From contig NC_080559.1 of assembly GCF_030253575.1 (NCBI RefSeq), positions 7,453,501-7,517,500 of the forward strand: DNA of 64,000 nt, given 5' to 3'. Position numbers and translations under genes: made by a program. This document shows, piece by piece, positions 50,264 to 62,074 of the stretch. The stretch's first letter is position 1. Each line of letters starts with the position of its first letter. The notes under the pieces are model-generated. The model was not told the origin of the DNA. It worked only from the letters and a program-made list of their open reading frames with translations, and made no database searches. The stretch comes from Rhododendron vialii (Eukaryota > Streptophyta > Magnoliopsida > Ericales > Ericaceae).

Positions 50264-52724
50264 TGTAACGCCCCGATTTCTCAAGGGATTTCGGAAACAT
50301 TAACCCTAAAATACACTGAATTTTACAAACTATTAGGCCCTTATTTATCCTTATACAAAAATTACAATTTCAAAATAATACAAAAATCTATGTACATTTA
50401 CTTAATAAAAGCAACTCCAGAGCGACTCTAATTTTGACACGAATTCCAAGCAACGTTGGCCCAGACTCCGTTCCAGGGGTCCCACATGTATCAACTGCTC
50501 CACTGTGGAATCCTGCACACTCTGGCAAATTGAACGCCGAAGCAAACGATTTGCCAGGATACAAACGTATCCTGAGTGATAATTCACAAAGTAGAAATCC
50601 TAAAACCCAATACCACAATATGCAGATCAACAATATAATAATTCATAATACACCGAAGGTACAAAATAATAACACATCGTCTTTTTCTTTACTATCCATC
50701 ATCTTACATGTAATCTAAGGATTCTCTCCGCGAGATCCTTTCCTCCCACATCCACTAACTACAATCGTCTCATGGGTCCACCCTTCCTCTTGCTTGTCCT
50801 GCACCAGGGTCCTAGGTGAGCGCATCTAAGTTATGTACCGAGTATGTTCTCACTTAAGACCATAACAGGAGGATCGAGTCATCCCATGACGTATCGTACA
50901 TTAGGGTCGGACATCCACTACCCCACGCTAATTATAACCGTCTCATGGGACCCATTCTCTTTCTCCAAGAGAAACTTCCCATGACGTATTATACATTAAC
51001 GTCTCACTAACTATAACCGTCTCATGGGACCCATTCTCTTCCTCGAAGAGAAACTTTCCATGATGTATCATACGTTAGCGTCACAACACCGGGCCCCTCA
51101 AGTAACCCATTTCAACACAGGGCCCCATAGGTTACCATTGCCATCACCATGGCTCAAATCACAATCCACACAATCACACTTCCAACACTTTATCAATTTC
51201 CATTTACTTAATATCGTCTACATGAGTCACTACTCGTAACCACCCAGGAAACCTATTTGTCCAATCTACAGCCACAACAAAATATCACACGGTTCAACAT
51301 TTCAACTAAAAGTACTAATAACACATAACCATGCGATAAAATTAATCATGTCATAAAATTTATCATGCGAGTAACAAAATAATATTCAGTCAAACAATTA
51401 ATTACTACACTTAAAATTAAGTCTATTTCTCTCGTTTAGAAATTTTATAAAACATTTCTACTATTTATACATTTTTCTTTAACTATCATATTATTCATAG
51501 ATTTTACAAACAAATTTTTATTGGAAAATACTTATTGCTAAATTTAGTATTTACTAACTATATTAAATATTAATATGAGATTTTTATAACAACAAAATTA
51601 TGCGAGGCTATTCTAGTCAATATTTATTAGAGTTAAAGATTAACTAATATATAATCTAAAATATTTCTTGTTTACAATCTAAATAAATTTTTACTAATAA
51701 AATATTCCTGTTAATATTTCATAAATATTTATCTACTCCAATAATTTATTAACCACGTAAACGTCCATTCAAATACAAATTAACAATGCAACATCAATAA
51801 TAATTTCACAATCAAACATTTGTTAAACGATCATAAATTTTCACAGGGTATAACACTAATCATTCCAGCACAACCAGACTAAATTTTAATATAAACAGGA
51901 CTAAAAATAAATTAACAATTTAACAGCAGATCATCATCTTCAATAAACTTTAAATCTAAGTAACTCCATTAAAATGTAGATAAGGTTTCGGGTTTCCGGA
52001 AAACTATCTCAAACGCGATTCTAAGTTCGGATAAGTGTTGTACGGTGTTCGTAGATCGCCATGGTGGTTTTGAAATCTCGAGGCAGAGTCCGGCGGCACT
52101 CCGATAGGGCCGCAGCAGCGGTGTGCCCATGAAACTCACGGTGTGCACACATATGGCCACAACTCTCTCTCTCTCTCTCTCTCTCTCTAGACTCAACAAT
52201 AGAATTGGGAGTAAAATAATATACTGGTGTTCAATTTTCGAATTTATGTGGGTATGTATAATGAGAGAGAATAAGGTAGTGAGAAGGTGAGAGGATAAGC
52301 GTAGAAGTGGTGGAATGAGGAAGGAGAATGATACTGATAATGATAAAAGGATATCGGACAAGTGCCACATTTTGGGGATTTTCAATTCAAATGTATGTGG
52401 ACGCATGCATGTACATGATGAGAATGTATCTGGACGCTTTTATGTATAGGCGCTTTTATGTATAGGATGAGAGATAGAGAAGTGGAGAGTTAGTTTGGAT
52501 AGAGTTCTACTTAGGATTTAGATAGGAAAGATAAGAGATGAATATGAATCACTGATTCTCTGTATGTCTAAAGTTTAAATACATATCTTATTAAATAGTG
52601 CAAATAATATCAATTATACACAAAATAATATATTTTAATTATTCAATCTAATTAATTATTGAATTAAAAATTTAACAATATAAATTTGTATTAAAAAATT
52701 TGGTCAAAAATCCGGGTCGTTACA
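50264..52724. mobile_element. Solo LTR, 2461 bp
   Basis: It starts TGTAACGCCCCGATTT and ends AAATCCGGGTCGTTACA, an inverted-repeat terminus pair common for plant Ty3 LTRs. A perfect 5-bp target duplication gcatc flanks it (50259-50263 and 52725-52729). There is no internal primer site or gag-pol, which fits a solo LTR left by recombination. It contains local tandem repeats and a CT microsatellite (52163-52188). Confidence 0.82.
50930..51080. repeat. Tandem repeat within the solo LTR
   Basis: The unit with ataaccgtctcatggga, cccattctctt and gagaaacttt/cccatga occurs twice in succession (about 50933-51003 and 51009-51078), with a weaker partial copy near 50760-50785. Confidence 0.8.
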
Positions 52725-53003
52725 GCATCAATATCGGTTTGTTTCACAATTTCCATGTTCCTGAGATAACATTTCTTACTATAGTTTTTTCATGAATTAT
52801 TCAACTAATAAGATGGAAACATACCATTGTACTTCCCATTCTTTTGATATCTCTTCTCTTATCCCAAACTGAATCCTTCCTTTTCTTTTCCCTCCTAGTC
52901 TCTTCTCTTTTCTAACCGATTTCGCCAAATCGAGAGTAAATGAAGATGGGAATTAACTTGAAGTACACATGAATCAGAATTTCAAGGTTGTGGTAGTAAT
53001 GCT

Positions 53004-53009
<6 letters not shown>

Positions 53010-53047
<38 letters not shown>
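53010..53047. repeat. (GA)n microsatellite
   Basis: About 19 AG units. Confidence 0.96.
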
Positions 53048-53051
<4 letters not shown>

Positions 53052-53189
53052 TGAGTTTTCAGGAATTTGATGCAATTCGATTTTTTCAATTGAATTCGAG
53101 CTATTCAGTTCTCCCCATTTGAAGAGGGAGCTTCAAGATCAAAATAAAGAGGGAGATTATCGATTTTCTTGATAAAATTTTTAAAAAAC

Positions 53190-53340
53190 ACAATTTCAAC
53201 ACACTTCGCATTTTCAACATGCGAAGTTTATGGACGCTAATACTTACTCTTGGACGCGTGAAACTACTTCTGGCCGCAGACAAAATAATTTCAACACACT
53301 TCGCATGCACACTTCGCATGTTAAACATGCGAAGTTAATG
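53190..53340. repeat. Local repeats of acacttcgcat/atgcgaagt
   Basis: aatttcaacacacttcgcat occurs twice about 93 bp apart, and each time atgcgaagtt follows as its inverse. This makes small nested hairpins. Function unknown. Confidence 0.6.
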
Positions 53341-53919
53341 AAACCCACGTCGTTTTGAAGTGATTGTGGTTCACAGAACTCTCAGGGGATTGCACAGAAA
53401 TTCTCTACCTGTGAGATTCACCTTGAATTGATCTGAGACAATCATCTTGTACAATCCCTTACAATCATTTAGCATGTAAAATTTAATGTCAATCGATTTC
53501 AGATTGGTACCTGATCTTGATGCATTTCTCTTCATCTTTGTTTCTTGAAATAGGTTTGTCTGCACTGAATTAAAACCGTCGTTTCCCTATCTCTTCCTCA
53601 AAACTACGAGCGCCATCTTCTTCTTCCCGGGATGACCAAACACCAGAATCAACGGAGAAATTTTGCAGGAAGAAACAGTTGTGGGCAAATCTTCCAAAAC
53701 CCAAATCTCAACTTCTTCTTCCATACTTACCCCTCAGTTCTCCGCCTTCTTTATTGCATTTAACATTGTACCTCATATACTGAACTCCTTGATTATGTTC
53801 TCACCTCCCCTTGTTTTTGATTGATTTGGCAAATTCAAGAAAACAAGACAAGTTTGAATCTTTGTTTTTGCATGTAGGATTTATTTTTTTCCCCTTCCCA
53901 AATTGGGTTTACATGGATA

Positions 53920-53961
53920 CCGTATATGGGTAGCAGCATATTCATATACCCATATACGGTT
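53920..53961. repeat. Perfect 14-bp inverted repeat (hairpin)
   Basis: accgtatatgggta (53920-53933) and tacccatatacggt (53948-53961) are exact reverse complements with a 14-nt loop. Confidence 0.9.
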
Positions 53962-53999
53962 AGTATTGGGGGTCCGACTGCGCATGGGGACTCTTGGCG

Positions 54000-55990
54000 G
54001 CGTGGCTGGCTGGCTGGCTGGCGTATGGTGGTGTCCGTTCCTAGATGGGCTTTCTCTGGTGGTGAACGGTGGAGCCTGAGTAGTTGGCCGGCGGCGGTTG
54101 GCTGCAGGGGTTGGCCTGATTTGGTTGGTTAGGGTTAGGTCTGGGCCTTTGGACCGTTTGTTTTGGGCTAACTTGATCTGATCCGGGCATTTAGGCTGTT
54201 GGTGTTTTTTTTGAGCTTATTTGTATGATCGGGGTATTTTAGGCTTGGGCTTGGTCCATTTTCGGGCTTCACCCCTGAGGTGTTTGAGCCCTCGGCCCTT
54301 TAGGTGTTTTCTTTTATCCAACCCTTGGTTGAATTTCCTTCTCCTCTCCCCTGACTTGATGTACCATTTGTCAAGTTTCTCTAATGGAAACTTTGAAGGA
54401 CTCTCACTGTTTTAGCTGTTTTAGACGCAACCTCAACCCTAGATAATACTTGAAACAGCCGTTCACAATCTATCTCCCCAGATTTTTCCAAGTCACCTCA
54501 TTTATTGGTCGAGGAAATGCCAGTTAGCCATTTATCTTGACACTCTTTAACACAATCTCCTCCTCCTACACAAGTAATCGTGACCCCACTGTACTTAGTT
54601 GCGGACTCTACTATTGCCTATGAGAAAGTATGTACAAAACGGATGGAAACATGGACGGGTTGATGCATATTCATGGTTGTTTTTAGCTAATGGTTGGTTC
54701 AGTCTATTTTTGGGAGTTGCTCTAGAGGTGGTAGAAGATGTTCACTATTTTGTGGATCATCTTATGTTTGGATTGTCAATGAAATACCTATAACTATTTT
54801 ATGAGTGTTTTGCGTGCTAAATCTATACACTGCTTTCCAGTCCCATGATTTTACGGAAATTATCCGGATACTAACCGGGTAGAATTGGAAACTGAAACTG
54901 CTCTTGCGGTTTGGTTTTGGTCTGGTTATGCACGAACATTGGATCACTTCGAACCAAGTTCTTTGTCGTCGCTGTCGCCTGATTATTGTGCATCTTGAGA
55001 GTTAGAGATATTCAGGTGGAGAAGATGATGAGAACTTGAAAGGCTGAAGTTTAAGCAAATAATTTGCTCTAGATTTTGCTAAGGTTTGCTAGAAATCCTC
55101 TCTTGGTCTTGTAGGACCGCTCTCCTTGTTGCTTTGACGTGTATAAGACACCTTAGAAGCCATGACCATGAGGTTTCAGATTGGTTTTGGTTAGAACTCT
55201 TGAAAACCAGGTAGAATTCTCAGAGTTTGATTTATGCGTGTAAATACTTAACGAATCTTGCATTTTGCTCATATCCCCCCTCAGTTCTTGGAATTTTTGT
55301 ATGAAGTTAGAACCATTGGGTAGACTTTTGGGCTTCATTTTACACCCTAATTTCACCCAAAAAGGTAAAGCAATGACTTGAGTTATGATCATCTGAATCT
55401 AGTGATTAGAAGCTGTCGGAAAACAGAGTCGCAGAAAGGACGCCGGGGGACGTTCTGGATGCCGGGGGGACGTTCTGGATGAGATCCAGATAGGAAACAG
55501 TAATGCAGAGCTTAGCTCGGGTATGAGGCGAGTAATGTATACCTTTTTACATTGGGAGCTTTTAGTTGTTATATACTCTGTCTGGTTGAAGTGTTGCATC
55601 GACAAGAACAGGCACCTGGGTTAGACCTCTTCCCTTCATCTCGAATCCTAGCTTTACCCTTTTCGACTATGCACCATATGTATAAGCTGTTCAATCATAC
55701 GAAATGATTTAAGCCTAGCTTTGCGAAGCTTATAGTAGTTATGTTCATCTTATCGTCGATGACTTCTCATACTAGCGTTAGGCCGTTAGCTTATCTGTTG
55801 TAATGTCCCTTTTTTCAGGGTTGATATTGAAGGGGTGAGATCCCGTCTGTGCCAATCCATTTCGAAGTTTTTTGGGGCCGAAGACTTATAACTGGGATTG
55901 AATCCATTCATAGGATGAATTTTACGTCACTGGCGCCTGCCGGGTATGTGAGATACCATTGTTAAAGTTAAAGACACAACGCGGGTTAGC
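54000..55990. other. Intergenic; no gene supported
   Basis: It has a (TGGC) run near 54005-54025. A G/T-rich stretch at 54130-54410 resembles the 3' untranslated end of a plant LINE but lacks a diagnostic domain. A small tandem (gggggacgttctggat, 55444-55480) is present. Confidence 0.35.
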
Positions 55991-55999
55991 CATCCCACT

Positions 56000-56817
56000 A
56001 ACATAAAAAATAAAGCATTGGGGTACAAAAAGAAACATATGCAAAGTTCCGTCAGACGCCAACGCCTTTTTTGCCAAACCATCGGCTACGCAGTTTATTT
56101 CCCTGAGAATATGAGTTATGTGAACATCTCATTTACGGGCCAGTAGCATCCTACAATCAGAGATAAGAGAAAGGAGTCAAAGTGAAATACAATGTAAATC
56201 AAAAAGCAGCAAAGTACTAATTGTGAGTGGGACTCCAAATCAAGCTCATAAAACCCTTCAGTCCATGCTATTTCTAGGCCCATACAAATAGCTTTGAGAT
56301 CAGCCACCAAACTTGTCGTGGCACCAACATATTGATTAAAACCAAGTAACTAGCATCCATAAGAATCCCTAAACACACCACCAATTAATACTAGCGCTAC
56401 TGGTTTGAGGATACGCACTGCCGTCGGTACGTGTTCAATTCAACTCGTCCTAGATTGGGAGGTAACCACCGAATCAGTTTAGAATCAAACCTTTTAGGAG
56501 AGTGGGATGCCGATGCAAGGTAGAAAAATTCCTTGGGAAGGTGGTTGATAGAAAGCAGTTGATCTTTGAGGCTTGGAGGGGTGGACTGGAAACAACTTTG
56601 GTTAATTACGAGCTTGCCAAATAATCCATACAGCGAAGGCAAAACATGAGGACCAAGGAGGGTTGGGCAGCTCGAGACTGATGTGTTTGCAGAGCAGAAC
56701 ATTTTGTCGACACCACTCAAGGGATTGGAAGGTTAAAAAATGGAAAAGTACTGAGGGAGGTGCACTAGAGATGCTACGTTTCTCAAATTTAACTGGTGTC
56801 AGGTGCGGGTGGACCAT
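56000..56817 (-). pseudogene. RNase H-domain (non-LTR-derived) pseudogene
   Basis: Minus-strand pieces are FAVWIIWQARN (about 56610-56640), LVADLKAICMGLEIAWTEGF and YELDLESHSQLVL (about 56230-56310), and HILREINCVADGLAKKAL (about 56060-56115). This order (IW.RN, then RNase H core, then REIN..AD.LAK) is standard for plant RNase H-like sequences from non-LTR elements. Several stops and frameshifts separate the pieces. Confidence 0.85.
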
Positions 56818-56870
56818 AGAGAATGATCAATTTTTTTTCGGTCAAACGGAAATTCACAGAGAATGATCAA
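56818..56870 (-). mobile_element. Stub retroposon: 27-bp T-headed insert between 13-bp repeats
   Basis: Eight T plus cggtcaaacggaaattcac (56831-56857) lies between perfect copies of agagaatgatcaa (56818-56830 and 56858-56870). On the minus strand this is a 19-nt tip plus A-tail. The core ggtcaaacggaaa equals that of the stub at 42646-42671. Confidence 0.75.
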
Positions 56871-56879
56871 TGCCCATAC

Positions 56880-57725
56880 TTATAAACTGAAGGCCCAATG
56901 TTGATAGCTTTTTTATTTTTAATAATACTTCTTCCGTCCCACTTTAAAAGCATCTTCAATCAAGCTCTAATAATGCTTTGTTCTCTTTGCAACTTAAAAA
57001 GAATTTTTCAAAAAATTCTCTTTAGACTCTTTCTAGATTTTTCATACTCTCAACATTTCTCTCTATATCTCTCTCCACTTATTATCCCTACTAGTATTTT
57101 TCAAAAAAAATTTCAAATTCCAATCCAAACAAAACATAAATCTTTAAAATAGAGAACCAATTTACTTCAATCAAATTCTATATTGGGTCTCTAAAATAGA
57201 GACCCAAATTTGATTCTCTATATACAGAGATGTTACAAATATATAGAGAATTATCTCTATACTATTTTTTTGTCTTTCTAAAATCACAACTTTACCCTTT
57301 TTATATAGAGATGAACATATAGAGATGAAAATAGAGATTTAGGATTGGAGTTGGAGTGAATAGTGAAAACCTCTAAACTTGTTTTTTGGATAAAAAAAGA
57401 AGCAGCATATTTTGAGTTTCTATTTAAGAGAATTGGGTTGGAGATGCTCTAAGTGTCATGTTTCGTAATTCTAACTTATTAGGAAGATATCATCATTATA
57501 CATTCATCAACTTTTATCTTCAATTTTCCTACTTACCATCTATGAAGACATCATTATTACACTTTTATTTACTAACTTTTAAAAATGAAATCTATTTTTA
57601 GAGGCAAAATGGAACATACACCAATTTTTACCCACTAACTTTACAAAATAGACACTTATTAAGGAACAATCCAAAATAGAATACTGAACTCTAAAAAATG
57701 GATGGAGGAAGTAGTATTTTTATCC
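56880..57725. other. AT-rich intergenic region
   Basis: It contains short foldback-like pairs (tctctatat/atatagaga words, 57060-57340) consistent with a decayed MITE. No gene. Confidence 0.4.
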
Positions 57726-57910
57726 CTCTAAAGGTGGCAATCTCAACTTATATTTTTGAACCCGTCCAAATTCTCCTATTTATAACCCAATCTAATCCGT
57801 TCATGTTATATAATGGGTTGATATGAGTTCAATCCAGAACCCATATCAACCCATATTTAGGTAAATTTAGATGGGTTAAAAATGATTCAATATGAGTTGA
57901 AATTAAAAAA
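57726..57910. mobile_element. hAT-type terminus related to 17038-18095
   Basis: taaaggtggcaatctcaa is followed by cccatatcaaccc and gatgggttaaaaatg, which match the right end of the 1058-bp hAT in inverse orientation. The opposite end is not certain; ttgccacctcta at 59677-59688 could be its partner, but the 8-bp flanks do not match. Confidence 0.6.
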
Positions 57911-57993
57911 CTCATTCCCTCCACAAGAGTACTAGCCACTATTTAGCTAGAAATGCAGTTTCGATCTCGGCCCCTGTTATTGTACAAAACCAA

Positions 57994-58580
57994 ATCACTT
58001 TCCCGTCTCCATTATTTTCCTCCTTGCAAAAAACAACAATCTCTCTCTCTCTAGTCACTTTTTTTTTGGTAACTAGACGATTCATTAAAACAAGAAAAAC
58101 ATAATTAAGAGTTTACAATTCTAGAGTACGAGACCCCAATCAAATCCGCATAAAGGAAACTAGAAATACAAATAGGAATAATCGGGTAGATATATAAATC
58201 TCCCACCGAAACCGGAGCATCATTTGCCAACGCATCTGCACACCGATTAGCTTCGCAATAAATATGCGTGATAGAAACTTCCTTAAACCCTTGCATCAGC
58301 AACCTACAATCAAATATCAAATTGCCAAGCGGGTGATTCACCATGTTAGTGGCATGAATCAAGTTTAACACAATCATGGAATCTACTTCAATTTCCAGCT
58401 TTTTGATATTTTCATCCTTTGCCAAACTCAAACCATCTCTCTCTAGTCACTTTCCCGTCTCCATTATTCCTCCTTGTAAAAAACAACAATCTCTCTCTCT
58501 CTCTAATCACTTTCCCGTCTCCATTATTCCGGCCTCCTTGTAAAAAACACAATCTCTCTCTCTCTCAATGACTTCTTACA
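57994..58580. repeat. ~65-bp tandem repeat split by a retroposon
   Basis: The unit tcactttcccgtctccatta ... cctccttg.aaaaaac.. followed by a CT run occurs at about 57995-58058, 58446-58506 and 58507-58565. The first and second are separated by the 377-bp insertion below. Confidence 0.8.
58059..58435 (-). mobile_element. 5'-truncated RNase H-bearing non-LTR insert, 377 bp
   Basis: A T run at the left end is an antisense A-tail. The minus strand codes EIEVDSMIVLNLIHATN, then ITHIYCEANRCADALAN, the RNase H tail of a plant non-LTR-derived sequence. A 15-bp target duplication tctctctctagtcac flanks it (58044-58058 and 58436-58450). The open frame of about 108 codons lacks the catalytic N-terminal part. 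Confidence 0.85.
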
Positions 58581-58924
58581 GAATTCCTCCCGTCATTTGT
58601 TTCTGATGCAATTTCACATGGAACAGCTGTACATGCAATTTCAACAAGCACTTTGTAATTCAATGAGATGCCGTTCCGAAAGGAAGGGTTTTGAAAAAAG
58701 AAGGTAATTTCAAGGTCAAAAATCACGTGCTTACGTAAATAATTTTTCTACCAATATGGATCTTGTTTGATAAATCTCATTAAGATCTTTTAAACGGTGC
58801 AAAAAAAATTGAAAATTCATTTTTCATTTTCGTTATATTTGAATTTGAAATTACCCTTTTTTTTAAAAAGAAGGTTTTGGGAGAAAGCGTGAATGTCATT
58901 CTTTAAACCACCGTTTCCGCTAAC

Positions 58925-59480
58925 GATCAAAATTCAAATTTTTTGAATAAAGACAAAAATAAGTTAATAAACCAATTTTTTTGTCTTAATTAAAAAAAAT
59001 AGGTTTGGACGATAACTTTTACTTTTCTGATTCATCTCGTCGAATTGAACCAATAGTCCACGAAAAATTGACATGAAACTAAGTCCAAAAGGCAAACCTT
59101 TACAAACCACGCAAGTAGAGTAGAGTGCAATTGGTTTATCTCTTATAATCTATGCACATAATCAGGGTTCGATTCCCGTAAACATTCATCCTCCTCCTTA
59201 AGAGGCAAACCTATACAACCACACATGCACACACACTTTGAAAGACAAAAAATATTCGCATTTGTTAATTATGAGACAAACTGTTGTAACTTTTTTATTC
59301 GTTTCATTGAGATTAATAGAAAAAGTAAAAAATAATAATCAAAACTCATAATTTTTTTAATAAAGACGAAATTAAGTTAAAATTTTTGTCTTTTTGACTT
59401 ATTTTTGTTTTTATTCAAAAAAATTTGAATTTGAATAATAAATTTTTACTTTTTTGATTCCTTTTATTGAGACAAATAAG
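58925..59480. mobile_element. Two foldback MITE copies, family of 1200-1512
   Basis: 58925-59090 and 59260-59480 each contain tgaataaagac/gtcttaatt-type arms around A/T runs, as at 1250-1510. Between them is a tRNA-like insertion (59111-59203). Confidence 0.65.
59111..59203 (+). mobile_element. Short tRNA-like insertion with ~20-bp flanking repeat
   Basis: A perfect B-box-like agggttcgattccc (about 59164-59177) lies in an about 93-bp segment flanked by ggcaaaccttacaaaccac-like sequence (59091-59110 and 59204-59222, one or two differences). It looks like a tRNA-derived SINE or retroposed tRNA relic. Confidence 0.5.
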
Positions 59481-59544
59481 AAGGAAAGTGGAAATGAGGA
59501 AAGGGGAGAAGAAGGGGTGGGGAAGAAAGAGGGGAGGGGAGAGG

Positions 59545-59688
59545 GGTGGGTCGGACGGGTTTGGGTTTGACTTGACTCATTTTTGACCCGACTCGTTTCA
59601 ACTCGTTTACTATTTGACTCATATTTGATTCACGATCCGTTTCAACCCGTTCAAACCCTCTCAGACCCGCCTATTTGCCACCTCTACC
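59545..59688. mobile_element. hAT-type terminus (gggtttgggt ... ttgccacctcta)
   Basis: The segment is dense in gactcgttt/cccgttcaa motifs and ends ttgccacctcta, the terminus seen at 18084-18095. Confidence 0.6.
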
Positions 59689-59699
59689 CACAAAAAAAA

Positions 59700-60290
59700 A
59701 CAGCTTGAAAAAGCCTCAATTTTAACAAAATTTCAGATTTTTAGCCCCAACGCAAGAGCTAAAAAGTTGTTTTTAGGCCAAAAGCCAAAATAGACAGGCT
59801 AACCAACCACCTCGTAAGTCAAGAATTGCATGTGGTCCTTATCTTCTTACAGTTCCTTCTATATATTCCACAAAAATGCTACATGCACAATGGTTGTGTA
59901 AAATATCAAACACAACCAATTTTCATCCGTCCATTGTAGTAATAAATGGTCAAGATTCGTTCAAACTTTTCCTTGGAAGAGTTAAACTTTTCATTGGAAG
60001 AGTTTTTTTTTTTAAATCTAGAGCGTCCAAACACATCTGAACGGTCAGAATTAGTTACACAACACACACAACGATTGTGTAAGTATCATTTCCGATATAC
60101 TCCCACTCAAGGGCCTATAATCATGGCACATTGGACCCCACACTTGTAAGGTCTCTTAAGCGTAATTTTAAAACTTGTGATGACATAATGGAATGGATTT
60201 TGCAAATCCTTTTGGGTATTATTATGTAGTATGATAATATGAGTATTTTATTTATGAAAAAGAGATATTTATTTATGTTAAAAATTGAGA
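59700..60290. other. Intergenic, no gene recognised
   Basis: It contains a local cttggaagagttaaact/cattggaagagttttt near-duplication (59970-60008). Nothing else is supported. Confidence 0.4.
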
Positions 60291-60299
60291 ACGTGACAA

Positions 60300-60410
60300 T
60301 CGTGATCTTTCATTTCAAATTGTCCGGACAAGTAACTTTGCAGAGCCTTCCTTTCTACAGGATCATTTTGTATAACCACCACATCGTCGACGTACACAAT
60401 AAATGCAGTG
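60300..60410 (-). pseudogene. Ty1/copia reverse transcriptase fragment
   Basis: The minus strand reads KITAFIVYVDDVVVIQNDP, then ERKALQSYLSGQFEMKD. YVDD is the RT active site and the flanks are typical of plant copia pol. It breaks off on both sides; weak continuation upstream (about 60425-60500) is interrupted by an A/T run and frameshifts. A scrap, not a gene. Confidence 0.9.
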
Positions 60411-60499
60411 ATCTTACTGTGCTGTTTTTTTTTTTCAAAAATAAAATGCGGTGTGAATTACTTTATGGCGACCAAAGGCTCTCGTAGACTTTGTCAGCC

Positions 60500-61290
60500 T
60501 TTCAAATCATGTTGTCGGAGATTGTTTCAACCCATACAGAAATTATTGGTTAAGCAAACAAGTGGATGAAATGATCACTAATGGTGACCTCTAAACTGTT
60601 TCTTGTCCTGGTAACGATATTCATGTAAAGGCAATGCGACCTTTTGCGATTCTCTTCGGCAGTGGAAGGAATTGATGCAATTTGCTATCATTTTCTTTGT
60701 TCGTTATAGTGTTGTACGCTGTTTGCCAAATCATTATGGAGTGGACCTCTTGATTTCAGATTCCATTTTAACACACCAATAATGTTACGTATACTTATAC
60801 CGACTACTTCTCCGACCATTTCTTTCTCACATATATGTCGGCCATATACATTTAATTGTGAGATAGATCACACATATACAAGAAAAAAATGATCGGGAGA
60901 GTGATCCCTAATAGTGCACCTAAGACTTATTGTTAACCCAACCAACACATCAACCCAACTGCAGCCAACATGCTTTGTGAAGCCCTTTTCATACCCCCAA
61001 AAAATAAAATCTAAATTAATTTTTATGCAGCCGATCGGTACATATGTTTAGACGGACCTGGGAGGTGCTGTGTAGCATCGTGTTGTGCATATCCGGACTG
61101 TTGATTTCGGCAATCAATGGTTGAGATATATTTTTTAACCTTGACCGGTAATAAACATTTTTTGCTAGTTAAAGTTTGTTTTTAATCTGGACCGTTGATT
61201 GCCGAAATCAATGGTCTGGATATGCACAACATGATGTTATGCACCCTTGTACAACACCATCCCCAGTTTTGTTTGGACCTTGGGTGGAGC
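60500..61290. other. Intergenic, no gene recognised
   Basis: A short inverted pair (gttgatttcggcaatcaatgg at about 61100-61120 against ccgttgattgccgaaatcaa at about 61191-61210) suggests a small palindrome. Confidence 0.4.
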
Positions 61291-61295
61291 TTGCA

Positions 61296-61775
61296 TGTAG
61301 TGACGGTGCCAGGATCTCCACTCGGAAAGGGCCGAACTAAGAGGAGAATTTTTTTTTTTGACAGAAATGAAATTCTGAAGATTGATTAAGTATATTAAAA
61401 TAGAGTTTAAAATTTAATTAAGTATGCTAAAAAAAAGGTTTTTTAACCATCAAAATGATAAGATGTATTTTTTGTTTGTTTTTTTTTTTCCATAAAGAGA
61501 ATTTTGAAAAGACCATGAGAGTGTTATTCCATCTCACATGTGGCAAATTGAGTGACAGTCAAATGATGAACACACTATGCTCCTTAAACTAGGTGAGGGT
61601 TCAAACCCCACCAACTTCATCCCTTTTCTCCTAAATTAATACTAGCAGAATAAGATTTATTTATTTATTTTTAAAAAATACTTCACATACAAAACTCAAA
61701 AAAAAAAAAAAACCCAAGGGGCCTTGGCCACCCCAGCAACTTAATGGCTCCACCATTGCTCACATGGTACTTGTA
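61296..61775. mobile_element. Possible MITE with imperfect ends
   Basis: The left end tagtgacggtgccagga and the right end tggctccaccattgct are imperfect inverse matches. The interior holds T and A runs and a B-box-like ggttcaaacccc (about 61589-61600). Similar end words occur near 41090 and, reversed, 45030-45065. Family not assigned. Confidence 0.4.
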
Positions 61776-62074
61776 ACAACCTGGATCTTCAAGTACCACA
61801 ATCCAAACATACCAAAAGAATGTTTTATGCCACCAACTCAATATAAACCACAAACAAATATTGAAAAAATAAAATAAAATTTCCCACGTACCCTTCTTTC
61901 TTCAACTTGCCATGACAAATTGAAGCCGTGGAATGCGTGCATAATACTGTCGTGTGCATGACACACCCAGAACTCCACGTCGGGACCCCGTTTAATCGGC
62001 TGTTTTTTTCCATCTTTATTTCGAACTGTGCTATACACACAGGTAAATAGGTAACAGATCTTGTACAGATGTTT

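Noticed and set aside
57726-59688. One 1.96-kb hAT spanning both termini
   Set aside because: The 8-bp flanks do not match, so the two ends may belong to different insertions.
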